Assembly: GCA_023423335.1 (NCBI GenBank)
Contig: JAFAFU010000036.1
Coordinates: 1 to 41,784, forward strand
Direction of reading: 5' to 3'
DNA: 41,784 nt
Source: Bacillota bacterium
GTDB lineage: Bacteria; Bacillota; Clostridia; Lachnospirales; Lachnospiraceae
In this document: in pieces, positions 16,196 to 23,768 of the stretch
How the letters are laid out: each line of letters starts with the position of its first letter
How positions within the stretch are numbered: position 1 is the first letter of the stretch
Notes under the pieces: generated by a model
What the model saw: only the letters and a program-made list of their open reading frames with translations
Database searches by the model: none
Told to the model about the DNA's origin: nothing
Position numbers and translations under genes: made by a program

Positions 16196-16200
16196 TTCAT
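16192..16200 (-). promoter_or_regulatory. Two-codon upstream ORF overlapping the paralogue A start
   Basis: On the minus strand ATG AAA TGA (16200-16192) lies four bases after GGAGGAAGA, and its TGA overlaps the true start codon (ATGA). Paralogue B has a plain ATGAAATTAAG start instead. It could be a duplication scar or a translational coupling device. Confidence 0.4.
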
Positions 16201-16243
16201 TCTTCCTCCCTGATATGTTGTTTTAAATTTATACTGCATGTTT

Positions 16244-16252
16244 ATTATACCA
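16244..16252 (-). promoter_or_regulatory. Extended -10 promoter of paralogue A
   Basis: On the minus strand TGGTATAAT (16252-16244), an extended -10 with a poor -35, about 50 bases before the start. The rest of the 309-base gap between the two surface-protein genes holds this promoter and the terminator of paralogue B; nothing else is evident. Confidence 0.5.
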
Positions 16253-16410
16253 AAAATATGAGGAAATGGAAGTTATCAAAAGAGATAAGTTTATTAATTA
16301 AATATATGCAAAATGCACAAAAATCTTAATGCTACCGTTTTAATCAGGAAATGAATGTAAATGGTAAGAAGAGAAGGGAGTATATTTGTTGATTACTCTT
16401 CCCTGCCTTA

Positions 16411-16470
16411 TATAAAAAGAAAGGACGCGCTGCATCCTAACAAACAATGTTAGTCTTGCAACACGTCCTT
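16411..16470 (-). terminator. Terminator of the second PKTG surface-protein gene
   Basis: On the minus strand AAGGACG and CGTCCTT (16470-16464 with 16427-16421) close a long hairpin with inner helices TGCA/TGCA and TAACA/TGTTA, followed by TTCTTTTTATA. It lies 34 bases after the stop of paralogue B. Confidence 0.8.
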
Positions 16471-16504
16471 GAGTTCTTATTAATCAGGTTTGAGTCGGTA
16501 TGTA

Positions 16505-17116
16505 TTATTTCTCTTTTCTCTTAAGAACAACAGCACCTGAACCAAGTACAGCAGCACCTAAACCAAAGAGTAAACCAAAGGACTCAACGCCAGTCTTCGG
16601 AGCAGCGTCTGTAGTAGCAGCGGGAGCAGCTTCTTCAGCAGCAGCGCCATGAGATAAAAGAACCTTGCCATCAGCATCCTTGAAATCAAGTCTTGTAACT
16701 TCAAGAGCACCCTCGGTCTTATCCTTTAAGTTGATAACAACTTCGGCATAACCGGAACCTTTTACGATGAAAGGCATATTAATGGTTAATTCACCATCAA
16801 CTGTCTGATCAGCATAGTTTGTGGGAACCCAGCCGCCAGCGAAGTTTGCGATGATCTCAGCGTTAAATGAGCTCTTACCGGTAATAACAACATCAACGGA
16901 CTTAACAGCATCACGAAGAGCCTCGTCATCAGTTAACGGTGTGGCAGCGGTACCGCCAAAGAGAACTACCCAAACATCATTTGATGTAGGTGCGTTAGCC
17001 TCATTGGGATAAGCGAAAGGCAGTTTGTCGGTCTGTGCAAAAGCAGAACCAACCATCATGGAAAGTGCTAAAACGGTAGCTGCGAAACCAGCTAAAACTT
17101 TGTTTCTTAATTTCAT
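16505..17116 (-). CDS. Secreted protein with PKTG-type wall-anchor signal (paralogue B)
   Basis: A 203-residue surface protein, paralogue of the gene at 15440-16195. Residues 1-27 are a signal peptide (KLRNKVLAGFAATVLALS, cleavage after AFA); residues about 28-150 form a central domain of unknown type with phrases such as VDVVITGKSSFNAEII that weakly echo VDVLLTGNFTGTAHL of paralogue A; a short Ala/Glu/Pro linker follows; PKTG is at 173-176, followed by a hydrophobic segment and KRKEK. The shared pattern (V-D-V-x-x-T-G) suggests the domains are distant homologues. AAGGAGG precedes the ATG. Each gene has its own promoter and terminator, so they can be regulated separately. Confidence 0.78.
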   Translation of the reverse strand: MKLRNKVLAGFAATVLALSMMVGSAFAQTDKLPFAYPNEANAPTSNDVWVVLFGGTAATPLTDDEALRDAVKSVDVVITGKSSFNAEIIANFAGGWVPTNYADQTVDGELTINMPFIVKGSGYAEVVINLKDKTEGALEVTRLDFKDADGKVLLSHGAAAEEAAPAATTDAAPKTGVESFGLLFGLGAAVLGSGAVVLKRKEK

Positions 17117-17162
17117 TTTGAACTCCTCCTTAATTTGATATGAATTACTAACTCACTCCTAC

Positions 17163-17171
17163 ATTTTATCA
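17163..17171 (-). promoter_or_regulatory. Extended -10 promoter of paralogue B
   Basis: On the minus strand TGATAAAAT (17171-17163), an extended -10 without a clear -35. Upstream of it the word TTGGTATRCAA occurs twice on the minus strand (17195-17185 and 17272-17262), a possible operator pair. Confidence 0.45.
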
Positions 17172-17299
17172 AATTTCACAATACTTGTATACCAACATAT
17201 CCGATAAGTTTAATTTTGTTTTTTGTATAGATTGCACAAATACTCAAAAAACTAAGACCAGTTGCATACCAAATGTAGTATTTTGGTAAGGCTATTCTA

Positions 17300-17335
17300 C
17301 AAAACACATAAATGAACAGGAATTTATTTATGTGT
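17300..17335 (-). terminator. Terminator of argG
   Basis: A perfect 10-bp stem (ACACATAAAT at 17304-17313 with ATTTATGTGT at 17326-17335). On the minus strand TTTTG follows. It begins 25 bases after the argG stop. Confidence 0.7.
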
Positions 17336-17359
17336 GAATAAAGGGTAATTTTATAAATT

Positions 17360-18571
17360 TCAGACTTCCTTCAGGGATGCCATTTTCATTGCCCGTACCT
17401 TTAAGGATAATCCAAAGAGGTTAATAAAGCCTTCGGCATCCTGATGATTATATAATTCACCGGTAGTAAAGGAAGCGATGCTTTCATTATATAAGGAGTA
17501 GGGAGAGGTGGTCCCCTGTTTGATGATATTACCCTTGTAGAGCTTCAGCTTTACCTCGCCGGTAACATATTCCTGTGTTACATCAACAAATGCCTGGTAG
17601 GCTTCACGCAAAGGGGTAAACCATTTTCCTTCGTATACGATATCCGCAAAACGGTTGCCGACTTCCTTCTTAGCGGTAATCGTTGCGCGGTCAAGGATCA
17701 GCTCCTCCAGTTGGGTGTGGGCTTCCATCAGGATGGTTCCGCCGGGGGTCTCATATACGCCGCGGGATTTCATGCCCACAACACGGTTCTCCACGATATC
17801 GACGATACCGACCCCATGCTGACCTCCCAGGACATTTAACTCCTTAATGATATCGACGGGTGACATGGCCCTGCCGTTAAGGGCGACAGGTATCCCTTTC
17901 TCAAAGGACAGGCTCAGGGTTAATCCTTCCTCAGGAGCCTTCTCAGGAGATGTGCCCAGCACCAGAAGATGGTCATAGTCCGGGGCATTGGCAGGGGACT
18001 CCAGCTCCAGACCCTCATGGCTGATATGCCACAGGTTACGGTCACGGGAATAGCTGTTGTCGGCGGAGAAGGGAAGATGGATGCCATGCCGCGCGCAGTA
18101 TTCAATTTCTTCTTCGCGGGAGGAGAGGCTCCAGATTCTCCAGGGAGCGATTATCTTTAACTCAGGAGCAAGTGCCTTAATGGTCAGCTCAAAACGTACC
18201 TGGTCATTTCCCTTACCGGTTGCTCCGTGGCAGATAGCGGTTGCACCTTCCTTCTTGGCGATCTCAACCAGTCTTTTTGCGATAACCGGTCTGGCCATGG
18301 AGGTGCCAAGAAGATATTTGTTCTCATAAACAGCACCGGCTTTCACGCAGGGCATAACATAATCATTAACAAATTCATCAACGACATCCTCAATATACAG
18401 CTTGGTGGCTCCGGAAAGCTTTGCTCTCTCCTCCAGTCCATCCAGCTCATTTCCCTGGCCTACGTCGATGCAGACACAGATTACTTCGTAATCATAATTT
18501 TCCTTTAACCAAGGAATGATAGCGGTGGTATCCAGACCGCCGGAATAAGCAAGAATAACCTTTTCCTTCAT
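17360..18571 (-). CDS. argG: Argininosuccinate synthase
   Basis: Joins citrulline and aspartate, using ATP, in the penultimate step of arginine synthesis. The 403-residue protein starts KVILAYSGGLDTTAIIPWL, containing the N-type ATP pyrophosphatase loop SGGLDT. Other conserved segments are HGATGKGNDQVRFE (residues 115-128), the substrate-binding YSRDRNLWHISHEG, and the C-terminal SLYNESIASFTTGELYNHQDAEGFI. Length fits the family. The gene is transcribed away from maf and argJ; its promoter (18645-18673) and a GCCGCC hairpin (18589-18603) lie upstream. argH is not adjacent, unlike in many bacteria. Confidence 0.97.
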   Translation of the reverse strand: MKEKVILAYSGGLDTTAIIPWLKENYDYEVICVCIDVGQGNELDGLEERAKLSGATKLYIEDVVDEFVNDYVMPCVKAGAVYENKYLLGTSMARPVIAKRLVEIAKKEGATAICHGATGKGNDQVRFELTIKALAPELKIIAPWRIWSLSSREEEIEYCARHGIHLPFSADNSYSRDRNLWHISHEGLELESPANAPDYDHLLVLGTSPEKAPEEGLTLSLSFEKGIPVALNGRAMSPVDIIKELNVLGGQHGVGIVDIVENRVVGMKSRGVYETPGGTILMEAHTQLEELILDRATITAKKEVGNRFADIVYEGKWFTPLREAYQAFVDVTQEYVTGEVKLKLYKGNIIKQGTTSPYSLYNESIASFTTGELYNHQDAEGFINLFGLSLKVRAMKMASLKEV

Positions 18572-18588
18572 AATTTACCTCTCATTCC

Positions 18589-18603
18589 GCCGCCAACGGC
18601 GGC
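18589..18603 (-). promoter_or_regulatory. GCCGCC/GGCGGC hairpin before the argG ribosome binding site
   Basis: On the minus strand GCCGCC (18603-18598), loop GTT, GGCGGC (18594-18589), then GGAATGAGAGG and the argG ATG. Same design as the hairpins before argD (21804-21820) and the orphan gene at 1549. There is no T-run, so it is not a simple terminator. Confidence 0.6.
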
Positions 18604-18644
18604 ATACAAATTTAAGATCGGGTTTTAATTTAATTGTTTGATTA

Positions 18645-18673
18645 AATATACAACAAATATTATTATTATGCAA
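18645..18673 (-). promoter_or_regulatory. Promoter of argG
   Basis: On the minus strand TTGCAT (18673-18668), 17 bases, TATATT (18650-18645). The -35 region reads TATTGCATAA, as at the argJ promoter. The leader would be about 67 nt and includes the GCCGCC hairpin. Confidence 0.6.
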
Positions 18674-18743
18674 TAGTAAAAATTTAAAAAGTATAAAAAT
18701 ACATAGTTGAACCCAAAAATCAGAAGCAGTCCTTATCCGCCCC

Positions 18744-18771
18744 TTTACACTTTCGTTTAATTAATTATAAT
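18744..18771 (+). promoter_or_regulatory. Promoter of maf
   Basis: TTTACA (18744-18749), 16 bases, TATAAT (18766-18771), ending 55 bases before the maf start. The 254-base argG-maf gap holds this promoter, the divergent argG promoter and the argG leader hairpin; I see nothing else. Confidence 0.6.
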
Positions 18772-18826
18772 AAAGGTGAATACGGATACCGTAAGTAATA
18801 TGCCCGGATAAGAAAGGAAGGTTAAT

Positions 18827-19429
18827 ATGTATAAAATAATTCTTGCATCGGAATCTCCGCGCCGTAAAGAAATTTTGGAAACTATGGGAATCCCTTTTGA
18901 GAGTGTTCCGGCCAATGTATTGGAGGAAGCGGCTGAGACTGAGGCTGCCGGGATGGTGAAGGCTCTGGCGGCTAAGAAAGCGGAGGCTGTTGCCGCCGGT
19001 CTGGGAAAGGAACAGAAGGACCGTATCATCATAGGAGCGGATACCATGGTATTCTATGACGGACATGCTTTAGGCAAGCCTAAGGACAGGGAGGATGCAG
19101 CCAGGATGCTGGAGCTTTTATCGGGAGCTGTCCATGAGGTTTACACCGGTGTACACATTATAATAAGTAAAAACTGCTCCGATACCGACAGAATTTCCTT
19201 TGCCGTATGCACCAGGGTCACTGTCCAGCCCCTTACGGCAGAGCAGATTTGGGATTATATTGCTACCGGAGAGCCGATGGATAAGGCCGGAGCGTATGCA
19301 ATCCAAGGGAGATTTGGTCTCCACATTGAGGAGATTTCCGGAGATTATTATAATATTGTCGGTTTTCCGATTGCCCGGATTTATCAGAAGCTGAGGTCAG
19401 TGGGAATAGACATAAAAAATTTAAAATAG
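18827..19429 (+). CDS. maf: Maf family nucleotide pyrophosphatase
   Basis: A 200-residue nucleoside triphosphate pyrophosphatase of the Maf/YhdE type, which hydrolyses dTTP, UTP or modified nucleotides and has been linked to septum control. The opening ILASESPRRKEILETMG contains the conserved S-x-S-P-R-R-x-x-L motif, GADTMVFYDGHALGKPKD is the substrate and metal region, and GEPMDKAGAYAIQGRFG (near residue 150) is the other signature. AAGGAAGG precedes the ATG. In many Firmicutes maf neighbours radC and mreBCD; here it sits between argG and argJ with its own promoter. Confidence 0.93.
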   Translation: MYKIILASESPRRKEILETMGIPFESVPANVLEEAAETEAAGMVKALAAKKAEAVAAGLGKEQKDRIIIGADTMVFYDGHALGKPKDREDAARMLELLSGAVHEVYTGVHIIISKNCSDTDRISFAVCTRVTVQPLTAEQIWDYIATGEPMDKAGAYAIQGRFGLHIEEISGDYYNIVGFPIARIYQKLRSVGIDIKNLK

Positions 19430-19432
19430 GTA

Positions 19433-19461
19433 TTGCATAAAATTTAATTACAATGTATAAT
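19433..19461 (+). promoter_or_regulatory. Promoter of the argJBD operon
   Basis: TTGCAT (19433-19438), 17 bases, TATAAT (19456-19461), immediately after the maf stop. The stretch TGCATAAAATTTAA overlapping the -35 resembles an ArgR box half-site, but mntP also has TTGCAT as -35, so operator identity is uncertain. Confidence 0.65.
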
Positions 19462-19581
19462 TATAAAAAATTATCCCGGAGTCAATGAATGAAATACGGA
19501 ATATAAAAGCGAAGGGGATAGGGAGTGACTGGAATGACGATTACAACGAAGGCTGCGGCTTGCGGCGGAACGGAGCGGAAT

Positions 19582-20802
19582 ATGAAAGAGATCAGGGGCG
19601 GAGTTACGGCTGCAAAAGGATTTCAGGCAGCGGGAATATATGCGGGAATTAAAAAGAAGAGAAAAGATTTGGCGCTGATCTATTCATCGGTCCCGGCAAA
19701 GGGGGCAGGCACCTTTACCACGAATATTGTGAAGGCGGCGCCTGTAAAATGGGATATGAAGGTTACCAGAGACAGTGAGTATGTTCAGGCAGTTATCCTG
19801 AACAGCGGTATTGCCAATGCCTGCACCGGAATGGAAGGGGACGAGAATAATTTTCTTATGGCCTACGCAGTAGCGAAAGCGCTTGATATCTCTGCGGAGG
19901 CCGTGTATACCGCCTCTACCGGAGTCATCGGAAAACAGCTTCCGATCGGCGTGATCGAAGAGGGCGTGAAAATAATCGCTGCGGAGCTTTCCGGCAGTAT
20001 CGAAGCAGGAAGCCTGGCGGCAGAAGCCATCATGACGACAGATACATATCCCAAGGAGTATGCGGTCAGCTTCCTGGCAGGAGGGAAAGAGGTCACCGTC
20101 GGCGGAATGGCAAAGGGCTCCGGTATGATCCATCCGGATATGGCAACCCTGCTTGGCGTAGTCACTACGGACCTGGCCATCAGCAAGGAGCTTCTTCAGG
20201 AAGCCCTATCTGAGGATGTAAAGAATACCTTTAATATGATCTCGGTGGATCGGGATACATCAACGAATGATTCCTTATTGCTTTTGGCGAACGGTCTCGC
20301 CGGAAACAAGGAAATCACAGAGAAGAATGAGGATTACGAAGATTTCTGCAAGGCGCTTAATACCGTCACTACGAAGCTCGCCAAGCTCATGGCGGCAGAC
20401 GGGGAGGGGGCGACAAAGCTGCTTGAGGTTACGGTTAACGGTGCCGCAACGAAAGAGGAGGCAGCCGCCTTAAGCAAATCCATTATCACCTCCAATCTGG
20501 TGAAGACAGCGGTATTCGGCAATGACGCGAACTGGGGACGTATCCTTTGTGCCATGGGTTACGCAGGCGTTAACTTCGATCCGGATAAGGTGGAGCTTTT
20601 GATTGAGAGCGCCGAGGGCAGGCTTAAGCTGGTAGAAAACGGCATGGCAACCGATTACTCGGAAGAAATTGCCACCAAAATCCTCTCCGCGAAGGAAGTC
20701 ACGGCAACCGCCGATATTAAGATGGGAACCGCCTCCGCCACAGCCTGGGGCTGCGACTTCTCCTATGATTACGTGAAGATCAATGCGGACTACCGCTCCT
20801 AA
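19582..20802 (+). CDS. argJ: Bifunctional ornithine acetyltransferase / N-acetylglutamate synthase
   Basis: Transfers acetyl from N-acetylornithine to glutamate, and in bifunctional forms also acetylates glutamate with acetyl-CoA. ArgJ is made as a precursor that cleaves itself into two chains at the Ala-Thr bond of ATLLG; here the motif is KGSGMIHPDMATLLGVV with Thr at about residue 189, so the protease-like site is intact. GGVTAAKGF at the N-terminus and the terminal SYDYVKINADYRS are family signatures. The open frame reaches GTG 19525 and ATG 19534, but the ATG at 19582 has GGAG six bases upstream and gives 406 residues, the usual family length, so I prefer it. First gene of argJ-argB-argD; argC is absent here. 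Confidence 0.94.
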   Translation: MKEIRGGVTAAKGFQAAGIYAGIKKKRKDLALIYSSVPAKGAGTFTTNIVKAAPVKWDMKVTRDSEYVQAVILNSGIANACTGMEGDENNFLMAYAVAKALDISAEAVYTASTGVIGKQLPIGVIEEGVKIIAAELSGSIEAGSLAAEAIMTTDTYPKEYAVSFLAGGKEVTVGGMAKGSGMIHPDMATLLGVVTTDLAISKELLQEALSEDVKNTFNMISVDRDTSTNDSLLLLANGLAGNKEITEKNEDYEDFCKALNTVTTKLAKLMAADGEGATKLLEVTVNGAATKEEAAALSKSIITSNLVKTAVFGNDANWGRILCAMGYAGVNFDPDKVELLIESAEGRLKLVENGMATDYSEEIATKILSAKEVTATADIKMGTASATAWGCDFSYDYVKINADYRS

Positions 20803-20884
20803 AAAATAACTACTCCCCGGGAGCCCTATAAAGACAAAATCTTTGCCATACACAAACCCAACTCAGAAAGGAAGTAATCCCATA

Positions 20885-21784
20885 ATGGAACATATGGATC
20901 AAATACTATTGAAGGCCCAGACCTTAATTGAAGCCCTGCCCTACATACAGAAGTTTAATAATAAGAAGGTAGTTGTAAAGTACGGCGGCAGTGCCATGAC
21001 AAATGAGAGCCTGCAGGCCAATGTGATTAAGGATGTTGCGCTCTTAAAGCTGGTTGGAATGCAGCCCATCATCGTACATGGCGGCGGCAAGGAAATAACG
21101 AAGTGGCTCAGCTTACTGGGGCATGAATCCACCTTCGTGGAGGGTCTTAGGGTAACGGATGAACAGACCATGGAAGTAGCGGAGATGGTACTTGGCAAAG
21201 TAAATAAGAATTTAGTACGGATGCTTGAGAAGCTGGGGGTGAAAGCAGTCGGCATCAGCGGTAAGGACGGGGCTACCCTGAAGGTGGAAAAGAAGCTGGT
21301 GAACGGCCAGGATATCGGGCTGGTGGGTAATATCAGGGAGGTTAATGTGGAGCTGATTAATACTCTGATTGATAATGACTTTGTACCGGTCATTGCTCCG
21401 ATCGGCCTGGATGATAATTATACGAATTATAACATCAATGCGGATGATGCGGCTTGTTCCGTAGCCACAGCCATCGGTGCGGAGAAGCTGGTATTCCTGA
21501 CCGACATTGAAGGGGTTTATGCGGATTCACAGGATAAGAAAAGCCTGATCTCCGTACTGACGCTGGAAAAAGCAGATGAGCTTTTAGACGGCGGGTATAT
21601 CGGAGGCGGTATGCTTCCAAAGCTTAAGAACTGTGTAGATGCGGTCAGAAACGGTGTATCCAGGGTTCATATCCTGGACGGCAGGATGGAGCATTGCCTG
21701 CTGCTGGAATTTTTCACAAATCGTGGCATCGGAACAGCGATTATCCATAAGGAAAAGATATTTGAGAATGAGACCGTAATCTAA
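20885..21784 (+). CDS. argB: Acetylglutamate kinase
   Basis: Phosphorylates N-acetylglutamate, the second step of arginine synthesis and the usual feedback point. The 299-residue amino-acid kinase has the ATP/substrate loop VVKYGGSAM near residue 28, IIVHGGGKEITKWL with the GGGxEI motif, and NINADDAACSVATAIGA plus LTDIEGVY near residues 185-215. The N-terminal helix (DQILLKAQTLIEALPYIQKF) is the extra segment that in arginine-inhibited hexameric kinases interlaces dimers, so inhibition by arginine is likely. The frame opens upstream at 20843, but the ATG at 20885 is the conserved start. It lies 82 bases after argJ and 50 bases before argD. Confidence 0.96.
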   Translation: MEHMDQILLKAQTLIEALPYIQKFNNKKVVVKYGGSAMTNESLQANVIKDVALLKLVGMQPIIVHGGGKEITKWLSLLGHESTFVEGLRVTDEQTMEVAEMVLGKVNKNLVRMLEKLGVKAVGISGKDGATLKVEKKLVNGQDIGLVGNIREVNVELINTLIDNDFVPVIAPIGLDDNYTNYNINADDAACSVATAIGAEKLVFLTDIEGVYADSQDKKSLISVLTLEKADELLDGGYIGGGMLPKLKNCVDAVRNGVSRVHILDGRMEHCLLLEFFTNRGIGTAIIHKEKIFENETVI

Positions 21785-21803
21785 TTTTCGCAAAGTATTA
21801 TAT

Positions 21804-21820
21804 GCCGCCTGTAGGGCGGC
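21804..21820 (+). promoter_or_regulatory. GCCGCC/GGCGGC hairpin before the argD ribosome binding site
   Basis: GCCGCC (21804-21809), loop TGTAG, GGCGGC (21815-21820), then AGATGGGAG as ribosome binding site. The segment TGCCGCC...GGCGGCAG...ATGG.AGTT.. is nearly the same as that before the gene at 1549, although the two coding regions are unrelated. Confidence 0.65.
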
Positions 21821-21834
21821 AGATGGGAGTTGTT

Positions 21835-23028
21835 ATGGAAATGAACACATATATCGAGCAGGCAGATCAGGTTCTGATGCATACCTATAACCGGTTTGGG
21901 ATTGTACTGGATAAAGGGGAAGGGGTATATCTCTATGATACGGACGGGAAGAGGTATCTGGATTTTGCCGCCGGAATTGCAGTATTTGCCCTGGGCTACG
22001 GCAATAAGGATTATAACGATGCCCTGAAGGATCAGATTGACAAGCTTCTTCATACCTCCAATTATTATTATAATCTGCCGGCTTCCGAGGCGGCAAAAAA
22101 GCTTGCGAAAGCCTCCGGTATGGACCGGGTTTTCTTAACGAACAGCGGTACGGAGGCAATTGAAGGCGCGATAAAGCTGGCCAGGAAATATTTCTACTTA
22201 AAGCATGGGGAGGCCGGAAGCGAGATCATCTCCATGGAGCATTCCTTCCATGGCAGAAGCATGGGTGCCTTAAGCGTAACCGGAACGAAGAAATACAGGG
22301 AAGCCTTTGAGCCCTTAATCGGCGGAGTAGTATTTGCGGACTTCAATGATCTTGACAGTGTAAAAGCTCTGATCAGGGAAAATACCAGTGCCATTATGCT
22401 GGAGCCGGTACAGGGGGAAGGAGGGATCCATCCTGCGGATCCGGAATTTATTAAGGGGATCAGAAAGCTTTGCGATGAGAAGGATATTCTGCTGATCCTT
22501 GATGAGATACAATGCGGTATGGGCAGGACCGGTCATATGTTTGCATATGAGAAATATGGCGTGAAGCCGGACATCATCACCTGTGCGAAAGCCCTTGGCT
22601 GCGGCGTTCCGGTCGGAGCCTTTGCGGCAGCAGAGAAGGTGGCCGCGGCCTTTGAACCCGGAGACCATGGAACCACCTATGGAGGCAACCCCTTTGCAGG
22701 CGCTGCCGTAAGCAGGGTTTTTGATTTGTTTGAGAAAAATAATGTCTTGGCCAACGTAAATAAAATGGCTCCCTATCTATCGGCCCGGCTGAAAAAACTG
22801 GCTTCCAAATATAATTTTATCAAGGAACATCGCGGGGTCGGTCTGATGCAGGGACTGGAATTTTACATTCCCGTGAAGGATATTATAAAAAATGCAATGG
22901 ATGAAGGTCTGATTTTGATTGCCGCAGGAGCGGATATTATCCGCTTTGTTCCTCCGCTTATCATAGAGGAGAAGCATATTGATGAGATGACGGGTATCCT
23001 GGATGCAGTATTAAACAAGATAAAATAA
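21835..23028 (+). CDS. argD: Acetylornithine aminotransferase
   Basis: PLP-dependent aminotransferase that makes N-acetylornithine from the semialdehyde. The 397-residue class III fold shows LTNSGTEAIEGAIKLARK (PLP phosphate loop, near residues 95-112), HSFHGRSMGALSVTG, ILDEIQCGMGRTG with the conserved Asp that contacts the pyridine nitrogen, and the Schiff-base lysine in CAKALGCGVPVGA near residue 246. The open frame extends to an ATG at 21802 in the hairpin; the ATG at 21835, five bases after GGGAG, is the better start. A strong terminator follows. ArgD may also act in lysine synthesis, as in other bacteria. Confidence 0.95.
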   Translation: MEMNTYIEQADQVLMHTYNRFGIVLDKGEGVYLYDTDGKRYLDFAAGIAVFALGYGNKDYNDALKDQIDKLLHTSNYYYNLPASEAAKKLAKASGMDRVFLTNSGTEAIEGAIKLARKYFYLKHGEAGSEIISMEHSFHGRSMGALSVTGTKKYREAFEPLIGGVVFADFNDLDSVKALIRENTSAIMLEPVQGEGGIHPADPEFIKGIRKLCDEKDILLILDEIQCGMGRTGHMFAYEKYGVKPDIITCAKALGCGVPVGAFAAAEKVAAAFEPGDHGTTYGGNPFAGAAVSRVFDLFEKNNVLANVNKMAPYLSARLKKLASKYNFIKEHRGVGLMQGLEFYIPVKDIIKNAMDEGLILIAAGADIIRFVPPLIIEEKHIDEMTGILDAVLNKIK

Positions 23029-23071
23029 GAAGATTATTTTCCGTATAGGAAGATTGGAATATGGAGATGTT

Positions 23072-23110
23072 AAAACCGGAAGGACAGCAACAGGCGATCC
23101 TTCCGGTTTT
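23072..23110 (+). terminator. Terminator of the argJBD operon
   Basis: A perfect 13-bp stem (AAAACCGGAAGGA at 23072-23084 with TCCTTCCGGTTTT at 23098-23110), 13-base loop, T-rich end. Confidence 0.9.
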
Positions 23111-23153
23111 GTCTGATATTATACCAATCCATACAGAAAGGCTTGATTGTATT

Positions 23154-23588
23154 ATGTGGGGAATTATTATTGCTATTTTGTCCGGTGCGCTGATGAGCAC
23201 CCAGGGGGTTTTTAATACCGGAGTAACCAAGCAGACCAATATATGGATCTGTGCCAGCTTTGTTCAGTTCACAGCTCTGATTGTCTGCCTGGGCGCCTGG
23301 TATACGGGCGGCAGACAGGGCAGCTTTTCATCTTTATTTAAAATTGATAACAAATATATGCTGCTGGGCGGTGTCCTTGGTGCCATGATTACTTATACCG
23401 TAATTAAAAGTGTGGATACTCTGGGTCCTGCCAGGGCGAATATGTTTATTATCACCTCACAGCTGATTGTGGCATATCTGTTTGAATTATGCGGACTGTG
23501 CGGAACAGAAAAGATTCCCTTTGAATTTCGGAAAGTGATCGGTTTGGCCCTGGTTATCATCGGCATTATCACTTTCAAATGGAAATAA
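23154..23588 (+). CDS. DMT family transporter, YdcZ (DUF606) type
   Basis: A 144-residue membrane protein with four to five hydrophobic segments (near residues 2-20, 30-46, 66-84, 93-112, 125-141). The pattern GALMSTQGVFNTG at the start and LGPARANMFIITSQLIVAYLFE in the third quarter match the small YdcZ/DUF606 branch of the drug/metabolite transporter superfamily, which works as a dimer of half-size subunits. The frame opens at 23061 but that region is the argD terminator, so the ATG at 23154 is used; its ribosome binding site (AGAAAGG) is weak and twelve bases away. Substrate unknown. Confidence 0.75.
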   Translation: MWGIIIAILSGALMSTQGVFNTGVTKQTNIWICASFVQFTALIVCLGAWYTGGRQGSFSSLFKIDNKYMLLGGVLGAMITYTVIKSVDTLGPARANMFIITSQLIVAYLFELCGLCGTEKIPFEFRKVIGLALVIIGIITFKWK

Positions 23589-23625
23589 CGTATAGAAAAA
23601 AGTTCCCAATTCTCTGAATTGCCTA

Positions 23626-23654
23626 TTGTAATCATTGTACAGTTTAGGTAAAAT
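23626..23654 (+). promoter_or_regulatory. Putative promoter of comEA
   Basis: TTGTAA (23626-23631), 17 bases, TAAAAT (23649-23654), about 115 bases before the comEA start. Confidence 0.5.
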
Positions 23655-23768
23655 GAAAATTGAATGATCATAAAAGTATAGAGGGTACTTTTTAAGTCTT
23701 TGATGAGAGGCTTTCGGTGTCAGCCATCTGTTCGGATGCCAGAGAGCCGGATATCGGGGATGATGATT

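Noticed and set aside
23061..23153. N-terminal extension of the DMT transporter
   Set aside because: These bases form the argD terminator; the hydrophobic protein starts at 23154.
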